From Euphorbia lathyris (lineage: Eukaryota > Streptophyta > Magnoliopsida > Malpighiales > Euphorbiaceae): a DNA stretch of 64,000 bases. Below the pieces are notes generated by a model, which was not told the DNA's origin, searched no databases, and was given only the letters and a program-made list of their open reading frames with translations. The translations under genes were made by a program, and so were the position numbers. The stretch covers positions 40,384,501 through 40,448,500 of the forward strand of contig NC_088919.1 in the NCBI RefSeq assembly GCF_963576675.1, in the 5' to 3' direction. Of this stretch, positions 1 to 11,556 are shown piece by piece; position 1 is the stretch's first letter; each line of letters begins with the position of its first letter.

Positions 1-429
1 TTACTCCATAGAGACCCTAGGGCGACGAACGGTCACGCTTCAAAGTTTGAATTTATGACTCCCCTATCCGTTGGATTTTATCAAGGAAAGGAGAGCATGT
101 GAAAGAAGTACCTAGTGACCTATGATGAGACATTTTACTTTTTCAGACTTTTAGTTCGCCTCCCAGTTTCCAAGGACAGTCTGTCCATGGAAAGGTAAAT
201 CAACTCCTTATTTGAACAGGTAAAAACGTAAAACTTAACCCTTGTGGAAAGGTGTAAGTTTTACATCTTTGCTTGCGCCGGAGATACTCATTACGGACCA
301 ATGCACGACACAAAATGGATCTAAACTACCTTTAACAAAATTTTAACAAAATTTGAAATGCAAACTAATTTAAATGCAAAGTTACTTGTGCTACAATTGG
401 TGTTTGTAGCGAACACCCTGTTTGTGCTT
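1..429 (-). other. 3' noncoding part of the Athila element
   Basis: No open frame of note. It lies downstream of integrase, where Athila elements often carry a long spacer or an envelope-like frame. None is visible in the part inside the window. Confidence 0.6.
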
Positions 430-903
430 CTACTGGCGTGGGGGGTCTTGGAAGTGAAATGTATCGATCTTCCTTGTGTGATCATTCTCTAGATAGGGTT
501 TCAGTCTTTGCCCATTCACCTTAAAAGGTTCCTGACCCTCCTTGCCAATTTCAACTGCACCATGACCAAACACCTTGTTCACCAGATAAGGTCCTGTCCA
601 TCTTGATTTTAGCTTCCTAGGAAACAACCTGAGTCTTGACTTTTACAAGAGAACTCTTTGTCCTTCGTGAAACGTCTTTATCTGGATTTTTCTATCGTGC
701 CACATCTTGGTCTTGTCTTTGTAATTCACCGCATTCTCATACGAAAACAGCCTGAACTCCTCCATGTCACAGAGTTGAAGTCTTCGTTGGTCTCCCACAG
801 CCTGTTGCTCAAAATTTAAGAAGGTTAATGCCCAAAAGGCCCTGTGTTCCATTTCAACCGGCAAGTGACAAGACTTGCCGTACAGCAATCTAAATGGAGA
901 CAT
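430..903 (-). pseudogene. Athila integrase C-terminal end (broken)
   Basis: This segment holds the end of the integrase. It begins with the [17 protein letters not shown] motif that follows the catalytic core, then a basic region, then the [13 protein letters not shown] C-terminal domain that helps bind DNA. The two halves are in the same frame but separated by an in-frame TAA at 643-645. The segment is shifted by one frame relative to the preceding catalytic core, which reads on in the wrong frame to 825. The product cannot be made as one protein without recoding. Confidence 0.8.
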
Positions 904-2522
904 TCCGATTGGTGTTTTATAAGCCGTCCTATATGCCCAAAGAGCATCGTCAAGCTTGTTTCCCAGTCTCGCCTAGAACTGCTAACCATTTTTTCTAAAA
1001 TTCTTTTGATTTCACGATTGGAAATCTCCACCTGTCCACTTGTTTGTGGATGGTAAGGTGTGGCAATTCTGTGAGAGACTCCAAGCTTGCCCATCAGCTT
1101 CTCAAATTTGGCATTGCAAAAGTGGGTTCCTTGATCACTAATGATCGCTCGTGGGACACCGAATCGGGCAAACAACCTTTTTAGGAATTTTACAACCACA
1201 CGGGCGTCATTGGTGGGACTAGCCATTGCTTCAACCCACTTGCTCACATAATCAACAGCTAATAAGATATATTTATGCCCAAAAGATGTAGGGAATGGTC
1301 CCATAAAATCTATGCCCCATATATCAAAAATTTCACAAACAACTATGTTATTGAGGGGCATGGCATTTCTAGCTGAGATATTGCCTATTCGTTGGCACTC
1401 ATTGCAAGTGTGAACGAACAGATTGGCATCTTTAAAAAGTGTTGGCCAAAAAAAACCTGATTGAAGTACTTTTGCTGCAGTTCTACTAGCGCTATGGTGT
1501 CCTCTAGCTTCTCGGTCATGATAATGGCTTAGAACAGCCTGTCCCTCTTGAGATATACATCTTCGAATAATTTGGTCGGCACACAACCTGAAAAGATAGG
1601 GTTCCTCCCAAAAATAATATTTAGTTTCAGCATAGAACTTCCTCCTTTGATTAGTGGACAAGTTGTGAGGTTTAAGTGAACTGGCTAGATAATTGGCAAT
1701 GTTAGCAAACCATGGAGCAGGCTGTGCAATATAGAGACGTTCATCTGGAAAACTCTCCAAAATCTCAGTTTGTTCTTGGTTGCTTTGGTGAGGAATTCTT
1801 GACAAATGATCAGCTGCTACATTTTCCGTTCCCTTCTTATCCTTAATTTCGAGATCGAATTCTTGAAGTAAAAGCAACCACCGTATCAGCCTTGGTTTTG
1901 CATCCTTCTTGGCGAACAAGTAGCGTAGTGCAGCATGGTCTGTGTGAACAATAACTTTTGACAGCACCAAGTAGGGGTGAAATTTGTCGAAAGCATACAC
2001 AACTGCGAGGAGCTCCTTCTCCGTCGTGGTGTAATTTTGCTGGGTCTCGGTTAGTGTTTTGCTTGCATAATAGATAGGTCTGAATTTCTTCTCAACCCTT
2101 TGCCCGAGAACAGCTCCCACACACGTATCGCTTGCATCACACATCATCTCAAAAGGCTGTTCCCAGTCGGGTCCTGCCAGTATAGGCGAGTTGATCAGCT
2201 TGCCTTTCAACAGTTCGAAAGCCTTTAGACAACTTGCATCAAAAGAAAATTCCGCATCCTTATGAAGTAATGCTGACAAGGGCAGCGCAATCTTTGAAAA
2301 ATCTTTGATAAACCGGCGGTAAAACCCTGCGTGCCCCAGAAAACTTCGCACATCTTTTACATTGGTCGGAACAGCCAGCTTTTCTATCACTTCCACTTTA
2401 GCCTTATCCACTTTCATCCCCTTTTCTGAAATTTTATGCCCGAGAACAACTCCACCTGTAACCATGAAGTGGCATTTCTCCCAATTCAAGACCAAGTGGG
2501 TCTCTTTGCATCTCACAAGCAC
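825..2522 (-). pseudogene. Athila pol: RT thumb, RNase H and integrase core
   Basis: After the RT C-terminus comes the RNase H region ([18 protein letters not shown], then [15 protein letters not shown] and [11 protein letters not shown]). The integrase follows with its HHCC zinc finger ([16 protein letters not shown], then CNECQR) and catalytic core with [18 protein letters not shown] and the glutamate in [15 protein letters not shown]. These would copy the RNA, remove it and insert the cDNA. The frame continues from the upstream RT segment after the TAG at 2547. About one nucleotide is gained or lost near 950-975, so the last roughly 45 codons are out of frame. All key catalytic residues visible to me are present. 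Confidence 0.88.
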
Positions 2523-2546
2523 GGCCTCGAGGTTGTTTAGACAGCT

Positions 2547-3482
2547 CTAAAAAGAGTTTCCATAAACAGAGAAGTCGTCCATGGATATTTCTACAGTTCG
2601 CTCCACCATATCATAAAATATAGACATCATGCATCTTTGAAACGTGGCTGGAGCGTTGCACAGTCCGAACGGCATGCACCTGTAGGCATAGGTCCCGTAT
2701 GGACATGTGAACATTGTCTTTTCCTGATCCTCACAGTGAATTGCAATCTGATTGTACCCCGAGTAACCATCAAGGAAACAATAGAATGCATACCCCGCTA
2801 ACCGTTCTAACATCTGGTCAATGAAGGGCAAAGGAAAGTGATCCTTCCTTGTGGCTTCGTTGAGCTTTCGGTAATCCACACAAACTCGCCATCCTATTAT
2901 GGTTCTTGTAGGGACCAACTCGTCTTTCTCGTTGAGCACCACGGTTGTTCCTCCCTTCTTTGGTACAACGTGAACAGGGCTGGTCCACACACTATCAGAA
3001 ATTGGGTAAATAATACCGGCATCCAACAGCTTGATCACCTCCTTTCGCACAACCTCCTTCATGTGGGGGTTCAATCTGCAATGTGGCTGGATAGATGGCT
3101 TGTGCTCCTTCTCCATCAAGATTCTGTGGACACAGACTGCTGGACTGATACCTTTGATATCATCAATTTTCCATGCGATTGCATCCTTGTTCCTTCGCAG
3201 AACTTCCATGAGTTGAGTTTTTTGATCTAGAGTTAACTTTAAGGATATAATAACTAGACTCCCACTGGGTGGTTCCAGGAAAGCATACTCGAGGTGTGAA
3301 GGCAATGGTTTCAATTCTGGTTTAGATAATGGCACAGTTGGTATTTCCGGTGGTTCTTGATGAGTGGGAACAGTAGGGTCGAAAGGAGGCGTAGGTAAGT
3401 TGGATTCAATGGAACAGCCTATTCCTTCACATAAGTTCACTTCTTCTCCCAATAGAGTCTCCAGAGTGTCCTGTTCCTGCAA
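2547..3482 (-). pseudogene. Athila reverse transcriptase, N-terminal part
   Basis: This holds the RT fingers and palm: SDSVWTSPVHVVPKKGG, WRVCVDYRKLNEATRKDHFP, FLDGYSGYNQI, MPFGLCNAPATFQRCM, and the catalytic SMDDFSVYG (the YxDD box, with Met as is common in Athila). It is the same frame as protease (stop TGA at 3516) and as the next segment (stop TAG at 2547). The TAG falls just after the catalytic loop, so a truncated product would lack the thumb and connection. The insertion between GG and the RVCVDYRKLN motif is also typical of Athila RTs. Confidence 0.9.
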
Positions 3483-3515
3483 AGTAGAAAGACTTTGAAA
3501 CTCATCTAAGAAACA

Positions 3516-4187
3516 TCATGTGTCATCATTATTGTTAGCTCGTCTCATTGCCTCGTTCATTTTGAAAATGACTTCCTCCCCATTAATCCTCAAGAATAGT
3601 TGTCCCTCTCCCACGTCTATCAATGCTCTACCCGTGGCTAAAAATGGTCGACCTAGGATAATAGGATCATGCAGGTCTTCATCTATGTCCATTATGATAA
3701 AATTAACAGGCAATATGAATTTTCCTACTTTGACCAACACATCCTCCACCACTCCCCTAGGGTAACATACTGATCGATCGGCCAATTGAATAGACATTCT
3801 GGTAGGTTGCGGCTCTCCTAATCCTAGTTTAGCATATACAGAATATGGCATTAGGTTTATGCTAGCTCCTAGGTCACATAGTGCATTTTCAATATTTAAC
3901 CTTCCAATTGAACAAGGGATAGAAAAACTCCCTGGATCTTTTAGCTTTTTCGATAGTTGCTGCTTGTTTTGGTGTATTGAAGAACAATCTCTGTTGAGTT
4001 GGATCATTGATATGTTCTCCAGCTTCTTTTTGTTTGACAGGAGATCTTTCAAGAACTTCGCATACGACGGCATCTGTGCCAGTGCTTCTACGAACAGAAT
4101 GTTGATGTGCAATTTCCTTAAGGTGTCCAACACCTTAGAATCCTGTTCTTCTAGCTTTTTGTTGATCAACCGCGTTGGATATGGCAC
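3516..4187 (-). pseudogene. Athila aspartic protease segment
   Basis: A retropepsin-type domain lies around residues 100-205, with the active-site motif CDLGASINLMPYSVYAKLG and a later IILGRPFLATGRALIDV strand. The enzyme would cleave Gag-Pol. Upstream residues form a linker to Gag, with which it shares a frame across the TAG at 4299. Downstream the frame stops at a TGA at 3516-3518, immediately before the RT segment. I see no missing active-site residue. Confidence 0.85.
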
Positions 4188-4298
4188 AGGCGGAACATAA
4201 GGCGGAGGTGGCTTGTAAATCCTTCCGCTTTCCTCCTGATCCTGCTCACTGGTAGCTTTTGTCTTCCTGGTTTCTTCTCGACTAGGAACAGCTTGTTC

Positions 4299-5858
4299 CT
4301 ACTCTCCTTCAGTTCCTTCGGATGTTTCTGCGCATTCAGCATTTTCATCAGTAGATATAATGGGTTGAGTTTGCTTACCATATCTCAGGGTGATTGCCAT
4401 GACATTGCCCTTTGGGTTTGGCTCTGTGTTGCTTGGCATTATTCCCTTCCCTTTTGACGTAGATGCAGCTAATTGATGGACTTGTGTTTCCAGATTTTTA
4501 ATTGATGCTTGTGTCTGTTTCATGAACTGCATCATCATCGTCTTCATATCTGGCTCTATATCTTCCTTTGGTGGAACAGGTTGTTTATAATGCTGCTGAG
4601 GTTGCCTCTGGTAGTGTCCTCCTTGTTGTTGTTGATATCTTGGTTGTTCCTGCTGGTTGGGCTGGCATGTCCATCCGAAATTCGGATGATTTCTTGTGGC
4701 AGGGTTATATGTGTTAGAATATGGGTTCGGTGGATTCCTCTGATTATACCCTGCATAATCACATTCTGCCTGTGCACCCTTCCCCTGCTTAACTCCGGGA
4801 CAGTTGATGCTGAAATGAAGGCCTCCATAAAAATCACAAATGTCATTGAATGGTGGTTCGTTGTGGATCGAGGACACATTTATCTTGCCGAGCTGTCTGG
4901 CAAGCTGTTCTACCTGGCTTGTCAATTTTGACACAACATCTTCATTTCCCGCTCTTTTTCCTTCACTTCTGGTGGAGTGCCAGTTATAACTTGTGCTTAC
5001 TACTCTCTCAATAAGGTCGTACAAGGCTTGTGGTTCCAGATCTTCGGGGTTTCCATTGGCCATGGACTCGATCTGGATCTTATAAATGTTGGTTACCCCA
5101 TTGTAAAAGTTCTGCATTTGCATCCACATAGGGATGCCATGATTGGGGACTCTCCTTAGTAATTCTTTGTACCTTTCCCATGCCTCGGCTAAGGATTCAT
5201 CCTCTTCTTGCGCGAAATGGGAAACCTCGTTTCTGAGCTTAATGGCTTGCCTTGGTGGGAAATATTTCATTAAGAAAGCGCTGGCCATTTCTTCCCAAGT
5301 AGTAATCGTTCCTGGTTGCAAGTTTTTCAACCAATTCTTCGCTTTATCTCCTAGAGAAAAAGGAAACAGCTTTAGTCGGATTATGTCGTCAGCAATGCCT
5401 CTGTTTGATCTGAAAGTGTTGCACAACGTGATAAATTCAAGGATATGCCCATTTGGATCTTCCGACTGGTATCCATTGAACTGTACGGCTGCCTGCAACA
5501 TTTGTATCATAGATGCTTTCACCTCGAACATGTTGTTCCCTTCGTTGGGCAGCACAATGCATGATGAATGTCCTTCCGTGGTTGGTCTTGAATAATCTCT
5601 GATTCGCATGACATGAGGGTTGTTATTCTCTCCATCTTCTTCCTGGTTTGGTTGAACTGGTTGTTCGGGTGGTACCCTTCCAGCCATTCTTCTCTCTCTT
5701 TTTCGTTCTCTTTGTCTTACACGTCGAGCTCCCACTCTGTTTCGTCTACACGTTCTCTCCAATTCGAGATCGATAGGAAAAACAGGAGGTCCAGCTCTGC
5801 GCATAAACCGATAAAGATTCCTTCTGGCTGCACTATTTAGCAAACAGATTAAAAACAC
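4299..5858 (-). pseudogene. Athila Gag
   Basis: A basic N-terminus (residues about 10-60, Arg-rich) leads into the retrotransposon gag domain (about 95-260). That domain contains DPNGHILEFITLCNTFRSN, FPFSLGDKAKNWLKNLQPG and FLMKYFPPRQAIKLRNEVS. A Gln/Pro-rich tail with a PYSNTYNPATRNHPNFGW stretch follows. The zinc knuckle is degenerate: the expected second Cys is Tyr (CDFYGGLHFSINC). The start at 5858 lies about 40 bases past the primer-binding site. The frame ends at a TAG (4299-4301) and continues openly into protease, so the family probably expresses one Gag-Pol frame. Confidence 0.88.
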
Positions 5859-5900
5859 CTTGTTTCACAGAAAAGTTCGTATAAACTTTGTTGCTTTCAA

Positions 5901-5918
5901 TCCTCGGCAACGGCGCCA
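5901..5918 (-). other. Primer-binding site, tRNA-Asp type
   Basis: On the minus strand this reads TGGCGCCGTTGCCGAGGA, a near match to the 3' end of plant tRNA-Asp, the primer used by Athila and several other gypsy lineages. It sits about 6 nucleotides from the inferred LTR end. Confidence 0.85.
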
Positions 5919-5924
5919 AAAACT

Positions 5925-7176
5925 TGTTGTCTCCTGAATGGACTCTAGCAAGTGTACTAGATACAAGTAATAAAGTGATAAGTCAAGTATCGTATCCACA
6001 GGGATTGAGGACCAAAGTTTATAAGAAATACTTTGTAGAACAGGGTGTTCAGGTGTGTGTATTCTTTAAATTGAGAGATGTTGTTTAAACAGTAACAAAG
6101 TCAATGATTTGGTTGATTAAAAGAAGTACTTAATGACGGTAAAAGGTAGAACAGGTTAAGCACAGAGGAACAGGTTACTTTCAGTCTCTAAACACCCTAT
6201 TTATTCATGAATGACGTAAAGTGAAGTCAAGGTCTCTGCTTTAATGCTCACTTAAGTCAACTCTTGTGTGTTCTTAAGATTCTAAGATGTACTACAACCT
6301 CAAGCGTCCCTAAAGTTGGTTCTTTCTTGCATTACGATCGAAACAACATTTCTATTAAGAAAACCCTTGATACAACCTCCTGACATCTCTGTTTTGGGGT
6401 TGAATGCTCGACAAATAGTTCCGTGAAGATGAAAGCAGTTTCCTATCATGCATCTAACACTAACATACATGCCTTAAGCAATGGAGTTAAAGATTCATCA
6501 AGCACAACATAATATATCACCATTCATTCATAAATAAGATAATAGAAGACTTACATAACCGGCCCTAACTGGCCAAACCCATTCAAAATGACTACTCACT
6601 CATAGTGTAGAGTGAACAGCCCGAGTTAATTCCACAAACCTCCATTGATGGAGTCATCTTCCTTAGAGAGCTTTTTCCTCTCCTAAAGAAGCCAAAATTC
6701 TTGTTTTACGATTATCCGAAGTAAAAAAGGTACTGCTCTCCTTCCCTCCACTATGTCTATATAAAGGAAGAAATACGAGCCGTACCACAAAATATTACAA
6801 AAGATTGTTTTTCTACAGCTAAGTTACTAGGAAATGATTAATTCTAATTTGACCCTTGAACACTCAAGGGGGTGATCCATCTTGTCATCATGTTGCTTTT
6901 CTGCCTTTCCTACGCCTGCTGTCACTGCCACGCCGCTCCTGCCACTTGTCCAGTCGCCATCCGTCATCAGGTACGCAGCGGAGATTCGCTGGATCAAAAG
7001 TTGCTCTACTCCTCAAGGTTCGTTGCAAAACAGGCTGTGTGGTAGCCCTTTTGACTTAATCAATACAAATCTGCATAGAACACTTATAAGTTCTTTTATT
7101 TAGGAATATTTCACCTAAATCACACACAAATTGTTATTAACATGCTGTTTAATTGCAGTCATATTCATGCCTAACA
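5925..7176 (-). repeat. 5' LTR of the Athila element
   Basis: On the minus strand it would begin TGTTAGGCATG at 7176 and end GGAGACAACA next to the primer site, giving about 1.25 kb. The inner boundary is fixed by the primer site. The outer boundary is inferred from the break in the DUF1985 coding frame and the TGTTAG start. Near the inner end it has the AGTATCGTATCCACAGGGAT stretch common in plant gypsy LTRs. The second LTR is outside the window, so the ends cannot be confirmed by comparison. Confidence 0.65.
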
Positions 7177-8553
7177 GTCCCCTTCTCCTATCCACTCTTG
7201 GACGGATGACAAACTGGTTATCATCATCTGCTTCTTCCTCGTCCACCTCAACTTCTTTTGTTCCCTTTTCATCTTCTTCATTTTCTTCCTCTTCACCATC
7301 TTCTCTTTCTTCATCTTCATTATCTTCATTATATTCCTCTGCCTCGTCCTCATCATCATCTTTTGCTTCCTCCTTCAAGTGGTCCATAAGATGTTTAAAC
7401 CAACCACATTGATTCTCTCCATCTTCTGGTTCAATGGTTGTATGTTCAGGAGGATTAGCTTCCTATAAAACAATTCCCGAATGTAATAATTGAAAATGCT
7501 TTCCAAATATAGCAACTCGTACAACTTGTTCACTTACCTCAAATAATGTCTGTATTTTAGACAATTGCGTGGTCTTTAACTGTGTCTATCAAAGCACGCG
7601 GGGAATGGTAGATTCACATTCGAGTCTTGTATAAAAGATATTAGTTTCTTTCCATATCTCACAAATCCAAACCTGCCATCAAGCAACAAGTATACATAAA
7701 TATTCTATACACTATAACAAGTACACATAAAGCAGACAAGTATACAAAAATTTCATACCTGGAATGCATGAGTAAAACTATACAGTTGATATGGAATCCG
7801 GCATTTCACCTTTTCCCCCTCAACCATATCCTGAAAACTTCTCTTATCTAAAGTCGACTTCAAAGTCTTCAAGCTCTCATTAAAAGCCACCACACCCCAT
7901 GGATACTTGTGGAATAGCTCTGGAAACTCAGCAAGGGTCATAATGTAAGCACATACTTTTCATGGGGGCTTGTGTTCCAAAATGTTGCCATGTATGAAAT
8001 ACAACATTGCCATTAAAACTGCATCACCATCGTCTTGCTTGGCCCAATCCGTTCCCATGAACTTCCCATATATGTCTTTGTGTTTTACATTAGCTTGCCT
8101 ACCAAAAAACTTCTCCTTAAATCCTCTATTAGTCTTCATCTTCTTCATCCCTTTCATTATTGCTTTTGTGCTTCCAAAAGGCAATCCTGTAATTATCCCA
8201 AACTCCTTTACAGTGTATCTCATCTCCACTCCCCTGATATTGAAACACATCTCCTTATCACATGTTTCAACTAGACTAATATGTCTAGTTAACAACATGT
8301 GGATAAACAACCCGGATAGAGATGGAAAATCTCGTTTGAAATAAGCTCCAAAACAGCATGCCCTAAACAATTCTAATTGTTTGGTGGTCAAATTTTCTCT
8401 GATAACTTCACGCACGGGCATGTTAAACCTGTTAGATACTTGCACAGATGAATTTAGGGGAAATGGGTACTTGAACTTTATATCGGTCTTTCTCCTTTTG
8501 TTTTGTTGTGATACCCTTTGATCATGCTGCAAATAAGACAAATAATCAGGCAA
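7177..8553 (-). pseudogene. DUF1985 gene of Mutator-like origin, interrupted
   Basis: Exons are read on the minus strand. The first runs 8553-7759, preceded by a TTTGCAG acceptor. It contains a DUF1985-type domain (FKRDFPSLSGLFIHMLL, MRYTVKEFGIITGLPFGS, KYPWGVVAFNESLK). The second starts at 7672 after a CAG acceptor (VWICEIW) and is damaged. The third starts at 7462 (EANPPEHTTIEPEDGENQC) and runs into a Glu/Asp-rich tract. DUF1985 proteins are usually carried by plant Mutator-like elements, often with a C-terminal Ulp1 protease, which is absent here because the Athila LTR begins at 7176. There is an in-frame TGA at 7960-7962, plus frameshifts in the middle exon. Cellular role unknown. Confidence 0.75.
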
Positions 8554-8604
8554 CTACAGAGAACATAATAGAAAATATACGTAAAATAATAGAATATATT
8601 GTTT

Positions 8605-8907
8605 GTCATACCTGTCGTATTTTCAAAAAATGTGACAGGCGATAGAGTATCTAGTCTATCGTACCTGTCGTATTTTCAAAAAATACGACAGATGACAGAG
8701 TATATAGTCTGTCGTACCTGTCGTATTTTCAAAAAATACAACAGGCAACAATGTATATTGTATGTCGTACCTGTTGTATTTTCAAAAAATACGACAGACG
8801 ATAGAATATATTGTCTGACGTACCTGTCATATTTTTTTTAAAATAAGACAAGCGACAGAGTATATAGTCTGTCGTACTTGTCATATTTAAAAAAAACGCG
8901 ACAGATA
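8605..8907. repeat. 53-bp tandem repeat of hairpins
   Basis: About 5.7 copies of a 53-bp unit. Each copy contains an inverted repeat, CTGTCGTATTTT, a CAA loop and AAAATACGACAG, followed by a spacer such as AGAGTATATAGTCTGTCGTA. Later copies are more degraded. It lies in what looks like the intron or upstream part of the DUF1985 gene. Confidence 0.85.
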
Positions 8908-8910
8908 GCA

Positions 8911-10989
8911 GAAATTCCTATAATGTAATATACATGCAACTATCTACTAGTGTAGTTCCTAACTTATAGAAATGAATATGCAGAAACTCCTATAATGTAA
9001 TATACATACAACAAATAAATAGTAATAGAAGCAGCTCTCTTCCTCAGTAAAATGAAACCAGAAAAGGCCAAACAACCATCAAAGCTATATAAGAGGCTAC
9101 TGCAAAATCAACTTAAAATAATCAAACTACTACCCTATGCTAATTTGATAACTTCTTTGAGTTTCTCCAGCTGTTAGACGAATCCAGATAAGGTCAATAG
9201 TGTAGAACATCTGTGGCAACTGGAAAGTACAAAAGAAATAATAAAGCTAAACTTGCAAGGCACAAAAAGTTGTCGGATTCTAATCAAGAGCCCAAGTGAA
9301 AAATAAAGCTCATTGCTGTAATATTTTTTTTGAATTAACAAGATCCAGCACACAGATTTACAATACAACTGGAAATATCCATTTACCATTGTTGCTACCA
9401 TATTTAGTAACAATTTGGACTTACTATTGCCAGGAATATCTTGGAAAACAGCAATTCATGTCACTAGAATGTAATAATCAAGTATGATGGAACTCAAGTT
9501 TTTAGCAATGACTTTCCCATGTTGCTTATTAGAAGTTAGCATTATTTGCAGTTCCAAAATGGCATGCATGTACCATTCAGAATGACCACTGAACAGCAGC
9601 TGCCACCCATGCCTTGGATTACTAATAATGACAGTCAACTGATTGTGTTACCAGAGGATCCAAATCTACTTCCTCATAAGTGAGTAGGCCTTTGAAACAA
9701 CTCATTTAATTTTTCCAAATGGCCACCAAGCAATATAGACTGTCTAAAATCTATGTATTGAATGCCAATTCTCATTTTGAGAGAGTACAAAAGGATGGTT
9801 GTTTGATTATGCGCTTCAGAAATGTCATATACATACAGTTATTTCATGATATTTCACTAACCTCTATGGTATGCATGACTATGACAACAGACACCAAATA
9901 GAAGAAGATTTGGAAGAGCATAGAGCATGCACACAAAATGTAAGATTACTATATCATCAGCTCATAATCTAGAGATATTTACATGCAAAGGTTCATATCA
10001 GATCACTATGACCAAATGAAAAAAAAAACTAAATATGAAGCCTGCAAAATGCTTCTAATTTGTGAATTAACTATATCCATGTTTAGTAATCTGTTGAGGT
10101 CAACCTTCTCTTCTATCTGTTCTACTGACCCAGATTTATCCCTTCCTCACCTTCAATTTCTATTTCTTATCATCATCTTCGTTGCATATTCATCAATTTC
10201 TATTTCTTATCATCATCTTCACTGCATATTCATCAATTTCTATTTCTTATCATCATCTTCATTGCATATTCATCAATTTCTATTTATTCTCTATCTATCA
10301 TCATATTCATTGTCTCCATTTCTTCTCTATCTAAGTAACGCTAAAAATCAAAATGTAAAAAACTAAAAACAGCCAAGTTTATATGTTATTTCTATAACAA
10401 AAAAGAGAAGAAGATTCAGAGTTAAAGCATAGAGCATGCACACAACACAAGTCAAGTGATCAGCAAATTTGTCGCTGAGCAGTTGCAACTTCATGCCGTC
10501 TCTTTGAGTGTTCGCGTTTGATATGTTTAGGGAGAAGAACATGGAATGGGAAAGACAAGGGAAAATTTGTCCAAATACCATGAAACTGCCAATATTTGTA
10601 AAAGGTTGGAGAACTAGGTTAGATATGTAAATGGATTTTAAAATAGGGCTAATTTTATAGTTATCTCATTTTTTTTTATCATTGTAAGAATGCAACTTAT
10701 GAATTAATGAAATTGATATTTTCGAATTACCAAAGTTCTTGAGAATTTTGAAGGTGTTTAGCAAGGTATCCGTGTATCGAATCAATTATCAGCTACGAGA
10801 CATGTTCTGATTATTCTTATACCATTGGTATTCGTAGAATCAATATGTTTATAGAACCCTAGCTTTCTGGCATTCAACCGAATAAACAGACTGCTAGCAA
10901 AACTGATTAATACTATTACATCAATAATATACCCGAATTGATATTCCTTAATCCTAGGCGTGGATCATGAGTCCTAATTCGAAAAGGAT
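8911..10989. other. AT-rich DNA with no recognised gene
   Basis: Only short frames occur on either strand and none has a recognisable domain. It contains a 40-bp minisatellite (10151-10286). A short direct repeat around CATAGAGCATGCACACAA occurs at about 9920 and 10430. It may be the upstream part of the DUF1985 element or flanking host DNA. Confidence 0.5.
10151..10286. repeat. 40-bp minisatellite
   Basis: Roughly 3.4 copies of a 40-bp pyrimidine-rich unit starting CATCAATTTCTATTTCTTAT. Copies differ at one or two positions. Confidence 0.85.
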
Positions 10990-11556
10990 TTAGAGCAACT
11001 ATACTGGGTGTTACAAGGTTGTAACTTGTAACACCCAACCAGTATAATACAAGTGTTTTACTTGTTCTAGAATTAGGTAAGTTACAATAATCTGTAACAA
11101 AGACATAAAAGAAATGCTGCCAAATAGGAAAAGAGTTTGCACTACACCCTTGTGAAAAGAACGTGCGTGTACCTCAAAGGAGAGTCGTTCTCTCCAATTG
11201 CAAATTTAGCCACAGACTCTATGTCTGTCAAATTAAATAAAATATTATACAAAATATCTTTTGGATATAGTGGGTTGGATTTGATTTTTGTTCTTTATTT
11301 TTGTAATAAAATAAATCATTTTTAGTTTGAAAGATAGAAAAGAATAAGTTGTTGTGTACACGGTACAAACAATTTAATTTCATAAATGTATGCAAACGGT
11401 CACAAACGGTAACTTTTTAATATTTTTTTTAAATTACTCTTTCAAACGGTAAATTTTTTAAAATTCACTATAAAATGCCAATGATTTTACAATTTTCATT
11501 ACAACAATCTCTCTAATATTTATCAATTTTTTTTTTGTTTCAATAGATAAAAATCG

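Larger units (their letters stand above)
1..7176 (-). mobile_element. Athila-lineage Ty3/gypsy retrotransposon, 3' end outside window
   Basis: Read on the minus strand from high to low coordinate, the order is 5' LTR, tRNA-Asp-type primer site, Gag, protease, reverse transcriptase, RNase H, integrase and 3' noncoding DNA. Gag carries the proline/asparagine-rich stretch and protease the CDLGAS motif I associate with Athila. Gag through the integrase catalytic core is one reading frame, interrupted by stops at 4299 (TAG), 3516 (TGA) and 2547 (TAG). A frameshift near 950-975 and a TAA at 643 follow in the integrase end. It is therefore a degenerate copy that could not make a full polyprotein. 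Its 5' LTR abuts and interrupts the DUF1985 gene. The 3' LTR is beyond position 1, so the target duplication cannot be checked. Confidence 0.9.

Noticed and set aside
1..429. Athila envelope-like gene
   Set aside because: No long frame, signal peptide or membrane span in the part available.
7131..7412. Ser-rich plus-strand frame of 93 residues
   Set aside because: It is the complement of the Asp/Glu-rich exon of the DUF1985 gene; TCT/TCA runs give Ser by default.
8599..8841. 80-residue repetitive frame
   Set aside because: Translation of the 53-bp tandem hairpins; stops vary among copies.
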